DNA of 64,000 bases from positions 2,207,001 through 2,271,000 of the forward strand of contig BSBK01000760.1 of NCBI GenBank assembly GCA_027943335.1, read 5' to 3'. The DNA comes from Chamaecyparis obtusa. Lineage: Eukaryota > Streptophyta > Pinopsida > Cupressales > Cupressaceae. The notes under the pieces are model-generated. The model ran no database searches, had not been told where the DNA came from, and saw only the letters and a list, made by a program, of their open reading frames with translations. Within the stretch, counting starts at the first letter, position 1. Every line of letters starts with the position of its first letter. Of the stretch, positions 12,701 through 23,993 are shown in pieces. The position numbers and the translations under genes are program-made.

Positions 12701-13931
12701 GAGAACAATTCAGATTATGGGAGGCAGGTATGAAGAAGTAAATTCTGAGATTGAACAGGCAATTATCAAGGTTATGGCAGAGTATGTTGGAGAATCATCA
12801 GTTACAACAGAGCAAGTAGGTGAGAAAGTACAAGAGGATATTCCCTCTCCTCTAGCTATTAATATTGAAGATGAAATAATGAATGCAGAAGGTACAAAAA
12901 TCACCTTGGATACTGATGAAAATGTATTCAAGAATTTGGAGAACATTGTTGACAATTTGGCCTTTGAGGAATAGGAAGCTACAAAAGAAGAAGAGATAAA
13001 AGAGACCACTGTTGTGGAACCACCAGTTGTAGAAGAACAAGTTCCCCTTCCCACCAGAGAAGATATCAGTCTTACTCCTGAGACTAGAAAGAAGACTCAA
13101 ATTGGCTCTATGATTGAGCATTTGGGCAAAGAAGTAGATGATGATGATCAGTTGAAACTGATTTCATCCTTAAACAAAATAATTGGTAAGAATAAGAAGG
13201 TGAAGAGTCTTGAAGGATGTCTGAAGGAACTAACTGAGAAGTTACAAAGTATTGTGACCACACAAATTTCAGAAGAAAACCATATGGAGAAGGCAAAGAA
13301 GGTAATGACTACCTTTGATAATGAATTCACACACCTAGCTGATATTGCAAAAGTGAAAGCACAAGCAGAATATGAGGCTAGAATGCTTTTGAACATTAGT
13401 TAGTACATCAACAATGATATCAATACTCTTGATATTTGTATCAAGGATTTGAGGAAGCATTTAGAAATGGGAAAATATTTGTACATACAGTGTACAAAAT
13501 CAGAGACTTTGATAGCTAAGGAAGATCAGAAGATAAAGTTGAAGGAAGTAGAGATTCTAAATGAAATAAACCTTCTATCTAATCCCAATGTGAAGGTCTG
13601 TAATGTTGAGAAGAAAGTTAGAAAACTATATGATGAAATCAGAATTGAACAAGATGAGAAAGATAGGAAATTGAGAAGATATACTCTTTTGAGAGAGCAT
13701 GTTTCTATGAAGCTGAGCATAATTGAATAATAGTTGGAAGATTGTCTTTTGGCAAAGACATCTTTTTAGAAATTTAACTTTGAGAATCTCCAAGCATGTG
13801 AAATTGCTTCTTATAGATTGAGCGCACTACTCAATGTGGTAGATTCCATTAAGAAATCATGGGAGAAGGAGATAGAAGCCATGAAGACATATTTTGTAGA
13901 TTGTGTTACAAGCCTACCAGCTTTGCAATAA
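12701..13931 (+). pseudogene. Element A ORF2, 3' part (unknown protein)
   Basis: This continues the A reading frame after nested element B. It encodes an acidic stretch, then EERVxLP-like Pro/Glu sequence near 13014-13100 and a long Lys/Glu/Ile-rich coiled coil (13095-13400 and 13449-13730), matching the C-terminal half of ORF2 in D (SPETRKK-like segment; D has the same near 29391). Stops at 12972, 13401 and 13728 and small shifts break it. It ends with a TAA near 13929. Confidence 0.7.
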
Positions 13932-14213
13932 ATAAATTGAGGTATAACTTTTTGTGATACAATTTTGTGACCCTCCCTACCTTATTTTGTCATTGTTGTC
14001 AAAGGGGGAGAGATATATAGAAGAAAATTGATAGTATATGATGAGGGTTGTTACTCTTAGGGGGAGTAATATATTAGAGCCAATAATTTTTGAGGAGTTA
14101 TAAGGATAGTATATATTTTATACTATGGCCACAGTTTTGAACATTTTTGAGATTTTGAGTTGTACACTTAGCCAATTTTCTCATATGTTGCCACCAATGA
14201 CAAAGGGGGAGAT
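13932..14213 (+). promoter_or_regulatory. Element A 3' non-coding region with repeated polypurine tracts
   Basis: Three purine tracts occur: AAAGGGGGAGAGA near 14000, TAGGGGGAGTAA near 14060 and CAAAGGGGGAGAT ending at 14213 beside the 3' LTR. The last is the functional-type plus-strand primer; the others are the extra tracts seen also in B, C, F and H. Confidence 0.8.
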
Positions 14214-15224
14214 TGTTGGCAATTTGGCTGAGTTGATTGCATAGATGTTGTCATTATGGCAACATATGATCCTCATGAAGATCGCACAAGTCAGAGAGCA
14301 AGTATGACAGAGCACATTGCAAATTTGTCTAAGTGTGAGACGGTGTTTTACCAGTGAACTTGGATGTAGTTTTTGTTTGTGATGTCAACTGGAGTAAGTT
14401 TAGTACTTACACACTTGAACATAGAATCTATGATTTCTATTGATCACCCATCTCAAAGTGCAAGTCAGTACGACATGTACGAAAGAAGTTATGACAGTTT
14501 TACCGAAGATGATGTAAAGCCGATAGGACATAATATGAAGACAAAACTAGTAAAGAGTTAAGGGATTATTTTGTTTATGAAAATAATAACTTAACAATAT
14601 AAAGGGATGACATCCTAGATGTTAACTCTTTGATAAAGCTATTGGTATAAATGTAAATGTAATTGTAATTGTAATTGGAAGAAGTAATTGTAACAAGCAA
14701 CAAGTAATTGTAGAAGTATGATGCGAAGTATATGAAGCATATGTAATAGCGATAGTGAAAGAGCAACAAAGTGATATTGATGCAAGTAGTATAAGGTTAT
14801 GTACCTTAACATATTTTGTAATCAGTGTATATTTTACATTACTTGTTTGGACAGTGGGCTCATCTGGTAATCACATTTTGTACTAGAACTCCTAACAAGG
14901 TTGAGGCTTCTAACAAGGCTTATAGTCCCTTCATCAGGACCGATACACTATATGCTTGTAATAGACTCCTAACAAGGTCAATATCCTTAACAAGATATTT
15001 TTGATTAGTGGATCTTTGTGGGTACCATCCCCACTAGGGTTTTCCCTTAGCCAGGGTTTCCTCGAGAACAAATAATTTGTTATGAGTTCTTTATTGTTAT
15101 GCATGTTGTTTAGCTTCTTATGTTATGGATGTATAAAGATAATCTATTATATCCATAATTGGGAAAAAGATAAAGTTTGTAGAATACTGATTCACCACCC
15201 TCTTAGTATTCCCTATTTCTAACA
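14214..15224 (+). repeat. Element A 3' LTR (complete, 1011 bp)
   Basis: It starts TGTTGGCAATTT directly after the polypurine tract and ends CTAACA. Its last ~714 bases match positions 1-716. The following sequence (CAAAC...) belongs to element M; the matching left target duplication lies outside the window. Confidence 0.93.
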
Positions 15225-16861
15225 CAAACAACATTACTGAGTATGAAGCTTTAACAAATGGACTTAAGATGGGCATAGAATGAAAATTCATAGAGTTACA
15301 CATCTATTGGGATTTAGAGCTGATAATCAACCAAGTCAATGATGAATATCAAATAAAAGATGAGAAACTGGTACCTTATAAGAAAATGGTCGATTCCTTG
15401 AAAAGATACTTCACATTTGTCACGTTTCAGAAAATTCCTAGAGCTGAAAATAAAGTAGCTGATGCTATGGCTACACTTGCTTCACTTCTTCAGTTAGGGG
15501 AACATGAATCCAGATTCAAATTCCTGGTGGAAGAGCTACATTACCCTATCTATAACTCCCAAGAAAGTCATGTCATTTGTACCCTTTTTGGTCACGAGTC
15601 ATCATGTTATGGTGCTAGTTACTCATACCTTCATGATGGCATTATCCCTAAAAACTTTAGCCTATATGAACGTAGAAACCTTATTTGAAATGCCTCTTTC
15701 CATTCCCTTATCTCTGGTGATATGTATAGGAGGGGTCTAGATGGAACACTTCTTAGATGCTTAGAAAAGGAATAATTTGACCAAGTGTTAGTTGACATTC
15801 ATGAGGGCATCTATGGGGGACATTCCAATGGTCTTTTCATGGCCCAAAGGTTTCTTAGGGCGGGATACTATTGGCCTATAATGCAGATTGCTACAGTAGC
15901 TTTTGAAAAGTCATGGAAAAAGTGTCATAAACATGGTAACCTTATACATGCTCTAGGCAGGGAGCTCATTCCTTCTATATCTCATTGGCCATTTCAACAT
16001 TGGGTCTTTGATCTTTCTGGGAAGATTCATCCCAACTCATCAGGTGGATACAAGTTTATTATCACAGATGTTGATTACTTCACTAAATCAGTATAAGCTG
16101 TCCCACTTTCTATTGCCTTAGGCAAGACAGTCTCTCTATTTATTCTAAACCATATCATCTGTCGATATGGAGTGCCTTTCAAGATTATCACTGACAATGG
16201 AGGCCAGTTCAAAAATAAAGACCTTAAGAAACTCTGCAAGAAATTCAAGATTAAACAAGATTGGTCCTCCATTTACTACTTGCAAGGAAATGGTCAAGCA
16301 GAGGCATCTAACAAAACCATTCTTAAAATCCTACACAGAAGAGTTTGTAAGAATGGTAGAGATTGGCACTTACAAATAAATCCAGCTTTGTGGGCTTATA
16401 CAACAAGTATTCGTACTCCTATTGGGGCTACTCCTTTTGCCCTTACATATGGTGTTGAAGTAGTGTTACCTTTGGAGGTTGAGATTCCTTCACTTAGAGG
16501 TTCCCTCAAAGGTCTAGTAACAGATCAAGACTACCACGCCATGAGACTTCAAGAGTTAGAATTTCTAGAATAGAAATGTCAAGGATCATTTGACCATAAG
16601 AGGGTTTATCAAAAGCACATGTCTAAAGCCTTCAACAAAAAAGTTCACCCTAGAGAATTCCAAGTGGAAGATCTTTTCCTACGTGAAAATCCTAAGAATC
16701 AACAACATAGAGATCAAAAGGGAAAATTTGAACCTAATTGGCTTGGACCTTACATTTTTGCAGTAGCTTTTGGGACATGTGCTTATTTATTATATACTAC
16801 AGAGGGAGAGCATCTCCCTGATCCTATCAATGCCTTGCACCTGAAGAAGTTCTATCCATGA
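15225..16861 (+). pseudogene. pol: Element M: Ty3/gypsy Tat-like RNase H and integrase remnant
   Basis: The first codons read TNNITEYEALTNGLKMG, the hallmark of the archaeal-type RNase H found in the Tat lineage, continuing to ENKVADAMATLASL (about 15440-15490). Integrase follows: a zinc-binding-type region with HEGIYGGHSNG and CHKHG (15800-15945), the catalytic core with GGYKFIITDVDYFTKS (16040-16095), ITDNGGQFKN (second Asp, about 16186) and QGNGQAEASNK (Glu, about 16283), and the C-terminal part with PNWLGPY to the stop at 16859. Breaks include a stop near 15300, a frameshift between about 15690 and 15785, TAA at 16094 and TAG at 16571. The upstream half (gag, protease, RT) was separated by the insertion of element A and lies before the window. 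Confidence 0.88.
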
Positions 16862-16977
16862 TGCCCATTCTATTTGGGGGCATTCTTTGTACATACTTAT
16901 TGATCTTGAAAAAATCCAAAAAAATGATACATTGTCAAAAATTCTAAAAATAAAAAAATGTCCTAAAAAAATGATCA

Positions 16978-17213
16978 TCTTAGTGAAAACCTAGCAATAG
17001 GCACTTTGATGTATCTCCAAAAAAAATTATATGTTCCAAAAATACCAAAAAAATTAAAATTAAAATTAAAAATAAAAAAAAATAGAAAAAGCGCCTTAGT
17101 GAAAACCTGGAAACAGGCACCTTGGTAGCAAAAAGACAAGAAAATTATAAAAAGACTTGAAAAAAAAAATTGTGAAAAAGTACAAGTGATGAAAACTTCG
17201 AAATGAGCACTAC
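16978..17213 (+). repeat. Degenerate tandem repeat in element M 3' region
   Basis: Three spaced copies of a GTGAAAACCT..AA..GGCAC motif (near 16983, 17098 and 17187) are separated by A-rich sequence, with a period of about 90-115 bp. Confidence 0.6.
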
Positions 17214-18077
17214 TTGAGGCCTTTGCACCCTTGTTTTTCAGCACGCGTCCTCGACACTTAGCCTTTCTCCATCATGCCTTGTCCTTGTTGTCTTGGTTTG
17301 GAATTGGTCTTTGTCTTTGTCTAGGGGGTATAATTGTGTTAGCTTTGGTCTCATGGATGCATTAATCTTTAGGACACCTCGCAAATGGTGTTTTTCAACA
17401 CCACCCCAATTGTGTTTTTTAGTACAACCCCTAACATTGAGTGTTTTTCAACACTTCACGGTTTGGTCTTACCTAGTTTTGTCATGTGATCTTACTTACT
17501 GCAAGCATTTGATCCTTATCCTCGAAACTCAATATCAGTTAACACACTTAAATTTTTAAACACAACACTTAATGCTTGAGATATGTCATGATATTTTCAT
17601 TATGTGGTGACTGTTATTGATTTTCATTGTGTGTCCTTGTCTAATAAGTCTCTCTGGGATGGATAGCTAGAGGACTTTGGACATGGGGCATGTTTTTAAT
17701 TGATTTCTTCTTGTGGGTGTTGTCTTGAAACTATAGAGTGTCCCTTGTTGTTCTCTTCAAACACTTAGGAGATTTGAGGCATCATCCTTGACTATTTTTG
17801 CACAACCATTCTTATGGTCATCCCGACATCTATGCCTTGATGCGAGCGTGGTTTTGCTACATTAAATTGGGTAAGTTAACATCGAAGTCATCTTGACCTT
17901 TATGTCTTTGATGCTTATGTTAGAATCTTTCCACATTCCAATCCGATATGAATCACATTCATATTTTCATAGTTGTGCTTGTGATTTTTTGATGTCTATT
18001 AATAATGGCGCAATGATGAAAATAAGTTCCTTAACATTCTCTAATGAATGATGAACACAAAATCCTATGTTACAGTT

Positions 18078-18578
18078 GTTACAAGTAGTAGTTATTGTTG
18101 CACCAAAAGATTGACCTGTTAATGCTCGATATAACCACTAGACTTATAGAAGACATAGGAGGAAGTTAAGCAATGTCACAAATCTCGAGGGGAGCACTAA
18201 CCATTATGCTAAAAATCTCCCCCTCAGCATTACCCAAGGGGATTTGAACCTATGACCAAGCTCTGATACCACTTGTTACAAGTAGTAGTTGTCGTTGCAC
18301 CAAAAGATCAACATGTTAATGCCCGATACAACCACTAGACTTATAGAAGACACATGAGGCAGTTAAGCCATGTCACAAATCCCAAGGGGAGTGCTGACCA
18401 TTATGCTAACAATCCCCTCGGGTAATGCTAAGGGGAAGATTATTGGCATAATGGTCAATGCTCCCCTTAGGATTTGTGACGTGGCTTAACCACCTCCTGT
18501 GTCTTCTATAATTCTAATGGTTGTATCGGGCATTAACAGTTTGATCTTTTGGTGCAATGACAACCACTACTTGTAATA
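18078..18578. repeat. Foldback repeat with an extra direct copy
   Basis: A unit beginning GTTACAAGTAGTAGTT occurs at 18078-18274, again directly at 18275-18414, and in inverted orientation at about 18436-18578. The second and third copies form a near-complete palindrome with ~140-bp arms around about 18425. The first unit also holds GGATTTGAACC (18240-18250; reverse complement of a pol III B-box-like sequence) and GCTCTGATACCA (18260-18271; the tRNA-Met primer-site complement). It may be a foldback or MITE/SINE-derived insertion within element M. Confidence 0.75.
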
Positions 18579-19323
18579 ATAGTTTCTCTATTGCAAATAA
18601 ACCTTTGTATTTTCATGTAGCTTGCATTGTTAGAATTCATGTTAATTTACATTTTTAGGCTGCATTAGGAGTTTGAGAGGGTTTTCCTTCATCTTTTTTT
18701 GGGACTTTTAATCAACTATGGTCATGTTTTGATCTTCATTTCCTTATCTTCTTTCGTGATCTTAATCAAAATTTTCTATCTTAAATAGTTGATTGATTTT
18801 GAGGCATTCTCTTTCTTCTCTTCATTTATTTTCACCTCTTCCAAACTGCTATCTTCCATTCGCTTTCACCTGACTTCTTTCCTTCTAATTCAACCTTGGT
18901 GCATAATCTTTCATGCTTGATGATCTACCTTGGTTATGTGATCCTTATATCTTTCATCTTACATCAAGAACCTTATCTTTAGTTTGATTTGATCAAATTT
19001 ATCAATTTATTGTTTCTCCTCTATCTCATTTCAATTTTGATCATGAGGGGGCAGAACCTATCAAACTTCAATCCTTGATTCAGCTTTATCAATCCTATCA
19101 ATTGCTTCACTTGTGGAAACCTTGCTTGAGACTTGACAATTACCTATTTACAGGGGTGGTGGCCTTGTCTTTTTCAATCATCTTATCTTTTTTCTAATGT
19201 GTTCCCATCTGTTGATCACACGTCTGGGTTGTTTTGTGATCCCAAATCGATCTCACATTTCAACTTCATTCTTTGACTACATGTGTTCCCATGAAAATCA
19301 CACATTAGTCAAAGAGGGGCAAA

Positions 19324-20416
19324 TGTATGCACCCTAAAATGGTCGCCTAGACTTTGGGCCCCCATTCATCAATTTATCATTTTCTGAATCAATGCTTTGC
19401 AATATTTTCAATTCAAATCAATTTCCTTGATCAAATCATAATTAACTCAATTATTTTAATATTTCTTAAGGTTTGATCATTTTATCCTAAGTTTTATTTA
19501 ATTAAGAGAACATGCTCCCTTTTAATTAAATAAAAAAATCTTCTAATTAAATAATAAAATCACTTTATTCTAAGTCACATTTAATTAAAAGAACAAATCT
19601 CTTTTAAATAAATAAAAAACCTTTTAATTAAATAATGGAAATCACTTTGCTAAAAATAATAAATAAATAATAAAATAAAAATTAAAAAAAAAAGTCTTTT
19701 TGTCTACACATTGAATGCACACTTTCCAAGATGAGTGGAATCTCTTTTTGCCTCATATTCTCTTACACATCTTTTTGCCTCTTGAGAATCTTGAGCACAT
19801 GGATCAACCAAAAGTTAATCTCCACCATTGCTCATTTCTTTTTGCCTCTTAATCTTGATTGACCATTCATTTCTAAATCCTTGATAAGGAGCCCTCTCCT
19901 TCTCATTTAGGCATGGAGATTTTGTAGATCCAAGATTTTATGTTATTTTTATGTTGCAGGTTTGGTGAGTGATTTTGGAGGAGAGTTTGGAGCACTTGAG
20001 CTTGAATATTGCAACTTCTCTTTTCTTGTCTTCTTCTCTCATGCCTCCATGGAAATCCATTTAGATTACTTTTGCATTTTCATATTAGATTAGATTCATA
20101 TTTCTTTTCGTAGAATAATCTTGCATAAGCATTTCCTTTCATAGATTAATTTTCATTGTTATCATATAGAATAAGATTCCATTTTCATTTTCATGCATAC
20201 TTGATGATCATGGAGACTAGCATTCTTGCTTTTCCTCTTTGAATCTCTCATTTTATGGTGTACTTACATGGGCACAAACTAGGTCTAAAATGAGGGCCTC
20301 CATTACAAACCCTTGCACTCTATGAATAGAGAGCTATGAGTCACCAATTGAGACCTCATTCTTGAGAAATCTTGGATATAATGAATCATAGAAGTGTGTC
20401 AACATTTTAGCACACA
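19324..20416 (+). repeat. Element M 3' LTR (right border approximate)
   Basis: It starts TGTATGCACCCTAAAATGG immediately after the purine tract AAAGAGGGGCAAA. No second LTR copy is in the window, so the right border is set by where element D-type sequence seems to begin, after CACACA at about 20416. It includes AT-rich stretches (19440-19690) and no coding frame. Confidence 0.6.
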
Positions 20417-20735
20417 ACTAGTAGATGCAGTATGCAAGAGCACACTGTCTGATCGATAACAGAAAGGAAGATTGAAATTCTCTATGGGATTCTATGTTTA
20501 CGCAGCAAGAATTAATGGTAGAAAGTTGTTTTTATAGTCACCGAAGATACTTTATTCACACATTTACATTCAAGTTTGAGTGTCTGAAGATCACAGGAGT
20601 TCAAGCAGTTGAGCTGTAAAGAATTGCAGTTGGATTATCAGTGAAGAAGTGTGTCTATTGTTGCAGAACCCTAGTTCAATTGTGATGATCTAGAAACCCT
20701 TGGAAACTCATTTGAAGTGACTAAACAAGTATGTT
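20417..20735 (+). other. Element D spacer upstream of ORF2
   Basis: About 320 bp without a gene, in the place of the gag-ORF2 spacer of the relatives. The left edge marks the 5' truncation of D; the exact base is uncertain. Confidence 0.45.
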
Positions 20736-21203
20736 ATGGCTACTCCAGTTGTATTTGATGTTGCCAAAAGGAAAAGATACATATTTAAGAAGCATCCATT
20801 CAATTCTACCCTAGATGATAACTCCTATGGGAGTTATGCACATAGAGGACATATGTGCATACATTTATTGAAAGAAGGAACCTGTTGGATTAGATAGAAT
20901 CAAGTCACACATAGAAACCATGATGAATCCAGACAAAACATTCACTGATGAGTTCACACACTTGGAAGACAACTCTATTGTTGTGTATGCCACAACATAT
21001 GAGTTTTATGAATCTGAGTGGATAAAGATATTATTAAGTAGAATTCATGATGACCTATTTTGGATAGGATAAGTTCCAGTTTGAATAACTACTGATCTCA
21101 TTCATGAGATGACTGGACTACCTAAGATTGGTGCCATCCTTCCCACTGGCAAGGATGTAAGAAAACAAGTAGAACAAGCCTGCAAATCTCATAGTGATAA
21201 GTG
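20736..21203 (+). pseudogene. Element D ORF2, N-terminal part (unknown protein)
   Basis: The frame starts MATPVVFDVAKRKR at ATG 20736 and is broken by a shift near 20880 and stops near 21070. Recognisable conserved pieces are EWIKILLSRIHDDLFW (21015-21065) and TTDLIHEMTGLPKIGAI (21090-21140), collinear with A (KIILSRIHNGKFW, NLIHKVIGLSKIGAI) and C (RYILSRVHDGKIW, MIHQVTGLP). Element C is inserted at 21203. Confidence 0.75.
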
Positions 21204-22316
21204 TGTTGGCATTAAGCAGTATTGCCACTAGTGACAACACTTATTTGCATTCTGGATGGAAACCGAGCAGACAGTGCAAACCGAGCAGACAGTGCAAACC
21301 GAGCAGACAGTGCAAACCGAGTAGACAGTGCAAACCAAGCAGACAGTGTAAACCGAGCAGACAGTGCAAACCGAGCAGACAGTGCAAACTGAGAAGACAG
21401 TGGAAACCGAGCAAGTTAGTGCAAACCGTTCAGGACAATGTAAACCGAGTAACATCTTGTCTACCGAGTCACCAATGCTTACCGAGTTCAATACCTACCG
21501 AGTGATCAGTATGAACCGTGCCTTCACTTCTACCGAGTGCATGACGATGCCGAGTAATGCAGTGGACGCCGAGTATCAGAAAGTCACCGAGTCAGTGTGA
21601 AGGAACCGAGTAACCATATTTGGGCTGACTTAGTAGCACTTATGTTTATTTGTCAAGCCGACTGTATAATTGTAATTGTAATTAATTGTTTGAGACTTGT
21701 ATATAAACTATATTGTAAAAAGATGAAAAGAAGAATATAATGTGAAAGAAAAAGAAAGGCAGAGATAAGCGAATTGCAGAAGGCTTCAGAAGTATAAGGT
21801 TCAGCAAAGACAAATTCATCACACAAGGTGATCAGTACATCAGAGAATCTCAATCAGCAATCCAGTTGCAAAGAAGAGATCTACTGTTTCATTCTAACAG
21901 GTGAATCAGTACTAAATCCTTTAACCGGGTAGACTTAACAGTCTTTGTATAAATCTCTTTAACGAGTGCATACTTCACTGTATGTTTGTAAATCCTTTAA
22001 CAAGGTGGATTTAGCAATCCTTATTGCTCCTAACAGGGCAGATCATCAGAAGTGATCAATTGTAAGCCTTAACCGGCCAACTTTATTCTGCAGTATTAAA
22101 GCTTTGTGGGTTTCATCCCCACCCCAGTTTTACTTTCTTTTGGAAGGTTTCTGGGTAACCAAATCTGTGTGTCATTATTGTGAATGCTTTTAAGTTTCAT
22201 GCTTTCTGTATGTAAAGGTTAAAAGTAAAATACATATTAAAAGAGAAGAAAATTTGGAGTTACTGATTCACCCCTCCCCTCTCAGTAACTTGATTAATTC
22301 CTGAATATTTCCAACA
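21204..22316 (+). repeat. Element C 5' LTR (1113 bp)
   Basis: It starts TGTTGGCATTAAGC and ends TTCCAACA. The first quarter holds an 18-bp tandem array and many further ACCGAG motifs. The GTGGG...CCCAC inverted repeat is at 22106-22122 and the GATTCACCCC..CTCTCAGT motif at about 22265-22287. Confidence 0.97.
21257..21435 (+). repeat. 18-bp tandem array in element C 5' LTR
   Basis: About ten to eleven units of AAACCGAGCAGACAGTGC, the last few degenerate. The array lies in the upstream (U3-like) part of the LTR. Apparent proteins across it (Lys-Pro-Ser-Arg-Gln-Cys repeats) are by-products of the 18-bp period. Confidence 0.95.
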
Positions 22317-22318
22317 AT

Positions 22319-22330
22319 TGGTATCAGAGC
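22319..22330 (+). promoter_or_regulatory. Element C primer binding site
   Basis: TGGTATCAGAGC, a perfect match to the initiator-tRNA-Met 3' end complement, two bases after the LTR. Confidence 0.97.
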
Positions 22331-22382
22331 TTCATTGGTTCTCAAGACAAAGCTTAACTAGCTTGAGCAAAGATCCAGGACA

Positions 22383-23576
22383 ATGGAGGTATTCAAACTG
22401 AACAAGGTGATTGAAAATGAAAAGCTAGATCTGGAAATGGCCATAGCTAAACTCAAAGAAGCAAAAGAACATCTTTCCCAATCCCTAAGAAGAAGGAAGG
22501 AACTTGCAAATCAGATGAATGATCAGAATTACATTGAAGAAAAGATTGAAGATCTTCTTCCCTCAAATAACTCAGATGAAGCAAACAATGCTATCAAAGA
22601 ACTCCTAGAAAAGAATGGGTCTCTGCAGGAAGAAGTGAGAAAATTGAAAAGAGAACAAGAACTACACTCTACAAGATTCTGTGAGATCTTGGAACAGAGA
22701 AACAAGTTGAAAGATGAATTAGATGAAAGAAACATTGAAGTCCAAAACAAAACCCTTCAGCTAGAAAACCTAATTGATCAGATCTCTCATACAAATGAAG
22801 AAATTCTAAATCTAAGTTCAGAAATAGAAAACACAAAAGAAGAACTAAGATCTGAAAAGGAAATCAATCTAAGATTGATGGATGACCTAAATGCTGAAAA
22901 ACAAATCAATGAAAGAATGCTGAAAAGTCAAGAAGACTTGAATCAGCTGTATGAACGAAATCTTCATAGGCAAAAAGGAAAAGCAGGACTTGGATACAAA
23001 GAAGAAGGCGAATCCTCTAAGCAAGGTACTAAAAGAAATCAAAAACCTACTTGTAATCATTGTGGTAAAATAGGACATACTTCAAATAAATGTTGGAACA
23101 ATGAAAAAGCAGAATTCAATGGAAAATGTTATAGCTGCAATCAACCTGGTCATAAAGCAAATGAATGCAGGGAAAAACCTAGATTCAGAGGTAATTGTCA
23201 CAAGTGCAACAAACAAGGTCACAAGGCATCCGAGTGCAGATCCAAGATATTTAATCCAGCAGAACAAATTGTGAAAGCAATGTTTGGATGGGACTACAAC
23301 ACCTGGTGTAGATGTCATTACTGTGGAGAATATGGACACATTGGCATGAATTGCATAAAACATCATCTAAGGAAAAGAGATACTACCATAAGATGTTTCA
23401 AATGCACTAAACTCAGTCACATAGCCAGAAACTGCATGAATGCTAATGAAATTGAAGAAGGAAAGAAAAATGAAGCAACTAAGGTCAGGAAACAGGTAAG
23501 ACAAAAATGGATTCCTAAAGCTACCGAGCAATCCAGTCCAAGTAATGGAATGGATGGCTCTATCGACTCAAATTAA
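22383..23576 (+). CDS. gag: Element C gag-like protein with five CCHC zinc knuckles
   Basis: An intact 397-codon frame from ATG 22383, 52 bp after the primer site, to TAA. Residues about 1-195 are a continuous Glu/Lys/Leu coiled coil, likely for oligomerisation. From residue about 224 to 350 there are five knuckles of the form CX2CX4HX4C: CNHCGKIGHTSNKC, CYSCNQPGHKANEC, CHKCNKQGHKASEC, CHYCGEYGHIGMNC and CFKCTKLSHIARNC. The short basic tail ends in Ser/Asn-rich sequence. A classical copia gag domain is not obvious, so assignment as Gag rests on position and knuckles. The gag of A and B share the layout. Expected role: binding and packaging element RNA. It is the only unbroken gag of this family here. 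Confidence 0.9.
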   Translation: MEVFKLNKVIENEKLDLEMAIAKLKEAKEHLSQSLRRRKELANQMNDQNYIEEKIEDLLPSNNSDEANNAIKELLEKNGSLQEEVRKLKREQELHSTRFCEILEQRNKLKDELDERNIEVQNKTLQLENLIDQISHTNEEILNLSSEIENTKEELRSEKEINLRLMDDLNAEKQINERMLKSQEDLNQLYERNLHRQKGKAGLGYKEEGESSKQGTKRNQKPTCNHCGKIGHTSNKCWNNEKAEFNGKCYSCNQPGHKANECREKPRFRGNCHKCNKQGHKASECRSKIFNPAEQIVKAMFGWDYNTWCRCHYCGEYGHIGMNCIKHHLRKRDTTIRCFKCTKLSHIARNCMNANEIEEGKKNEATKVRKQVRQKWIPKATEQSSPSNGMDGSIDSN

Positions 23577-23993
23577 ATTTCCAAGGAAGCACTGGAACTG
23601 TACTCTCATAGATCAATCTTAAGCAGTTCCAGAACCGAAATTAAAAGAAAAGTCTAAATCAGCATGCAAGATGCAGTGAGATCACAGCGAGGTCGGTATA
23701 GTCTTCACCGAGCAAGGTCGGTACCTATCTTTACCGAGCAAGGTCGGAGCATTATGAATTTTCGAGTTCACCGAGCTGCGAAGTCTTTTCCGAGCAATTA
23801 ATTCTTAGTGGGTGACAGTCTGTCAGAATTCCTACCCTAATTTGAAATGAGCATTAATGACAGTATTGTAAACAAAAAGCAAGTAATCGAACTCATTCTT
23901 CACCGCAAATCTTTAAGCACTTTGAGAGCAGAAAACTTCAAGGGCAACCCGGCGATTTAATACTCTTGCGAAAGGAATTTTCTGTGAGCTACC
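23577..23993 (+). other. Element C spacer between gag and ORF2
   Basis: About 420 bp without a gene. It contains CGAGCAAGGTCGG repeats around 23690-23760 and further ACCGAG motifs, the same short word as in the LTR array. Confidence 0.7.

Larger units (their letters stand above)
16862..19323 (+). other. Element M long 3' non-coding region
   Basis: About 2.5 kb between the integrase stop and the polypurine tract has no coding frame I can support. It starts with A-rich sequence containing degenerate repeats and later includes a foldback repeat. Long 3' untranslated regions are usual in Tat/Ogre-type elements. The end, AAAGAGGGGCAAA at about 19311-19323, is the polypurine tract. Confidence 0.7.

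Noticed and set aside
17293..17559. 88-codon frame in the M 3' region
   Set aside because: No similarity or repeat copy supports it and it lies in the long untranslated region.
18260..18271. tRNA-Met gene
   Set aside because: Only the 12-base end resembles the tRNA; no acceptor, D or anticodon arm is present. The same applies to all primer sites.
21257..21435. CRISPR-like direct repeats
   Set aside because: Units are head-to-tail with no spacers and sit in a plant LTR.
21194..21600. Repetitive open frames over the C 5' LTR (Lys-Pro-Ser-Arg-Gln-Cys repeats) and the matching frame in the 3' LTR with Asn-Arg-Ala-Asp-Ser-Ala repeats
   Set aside because: An 18-bp unit without stops is open in several frames; the two LTRs give different peptides and the frames lie in LTR promoter sequence.
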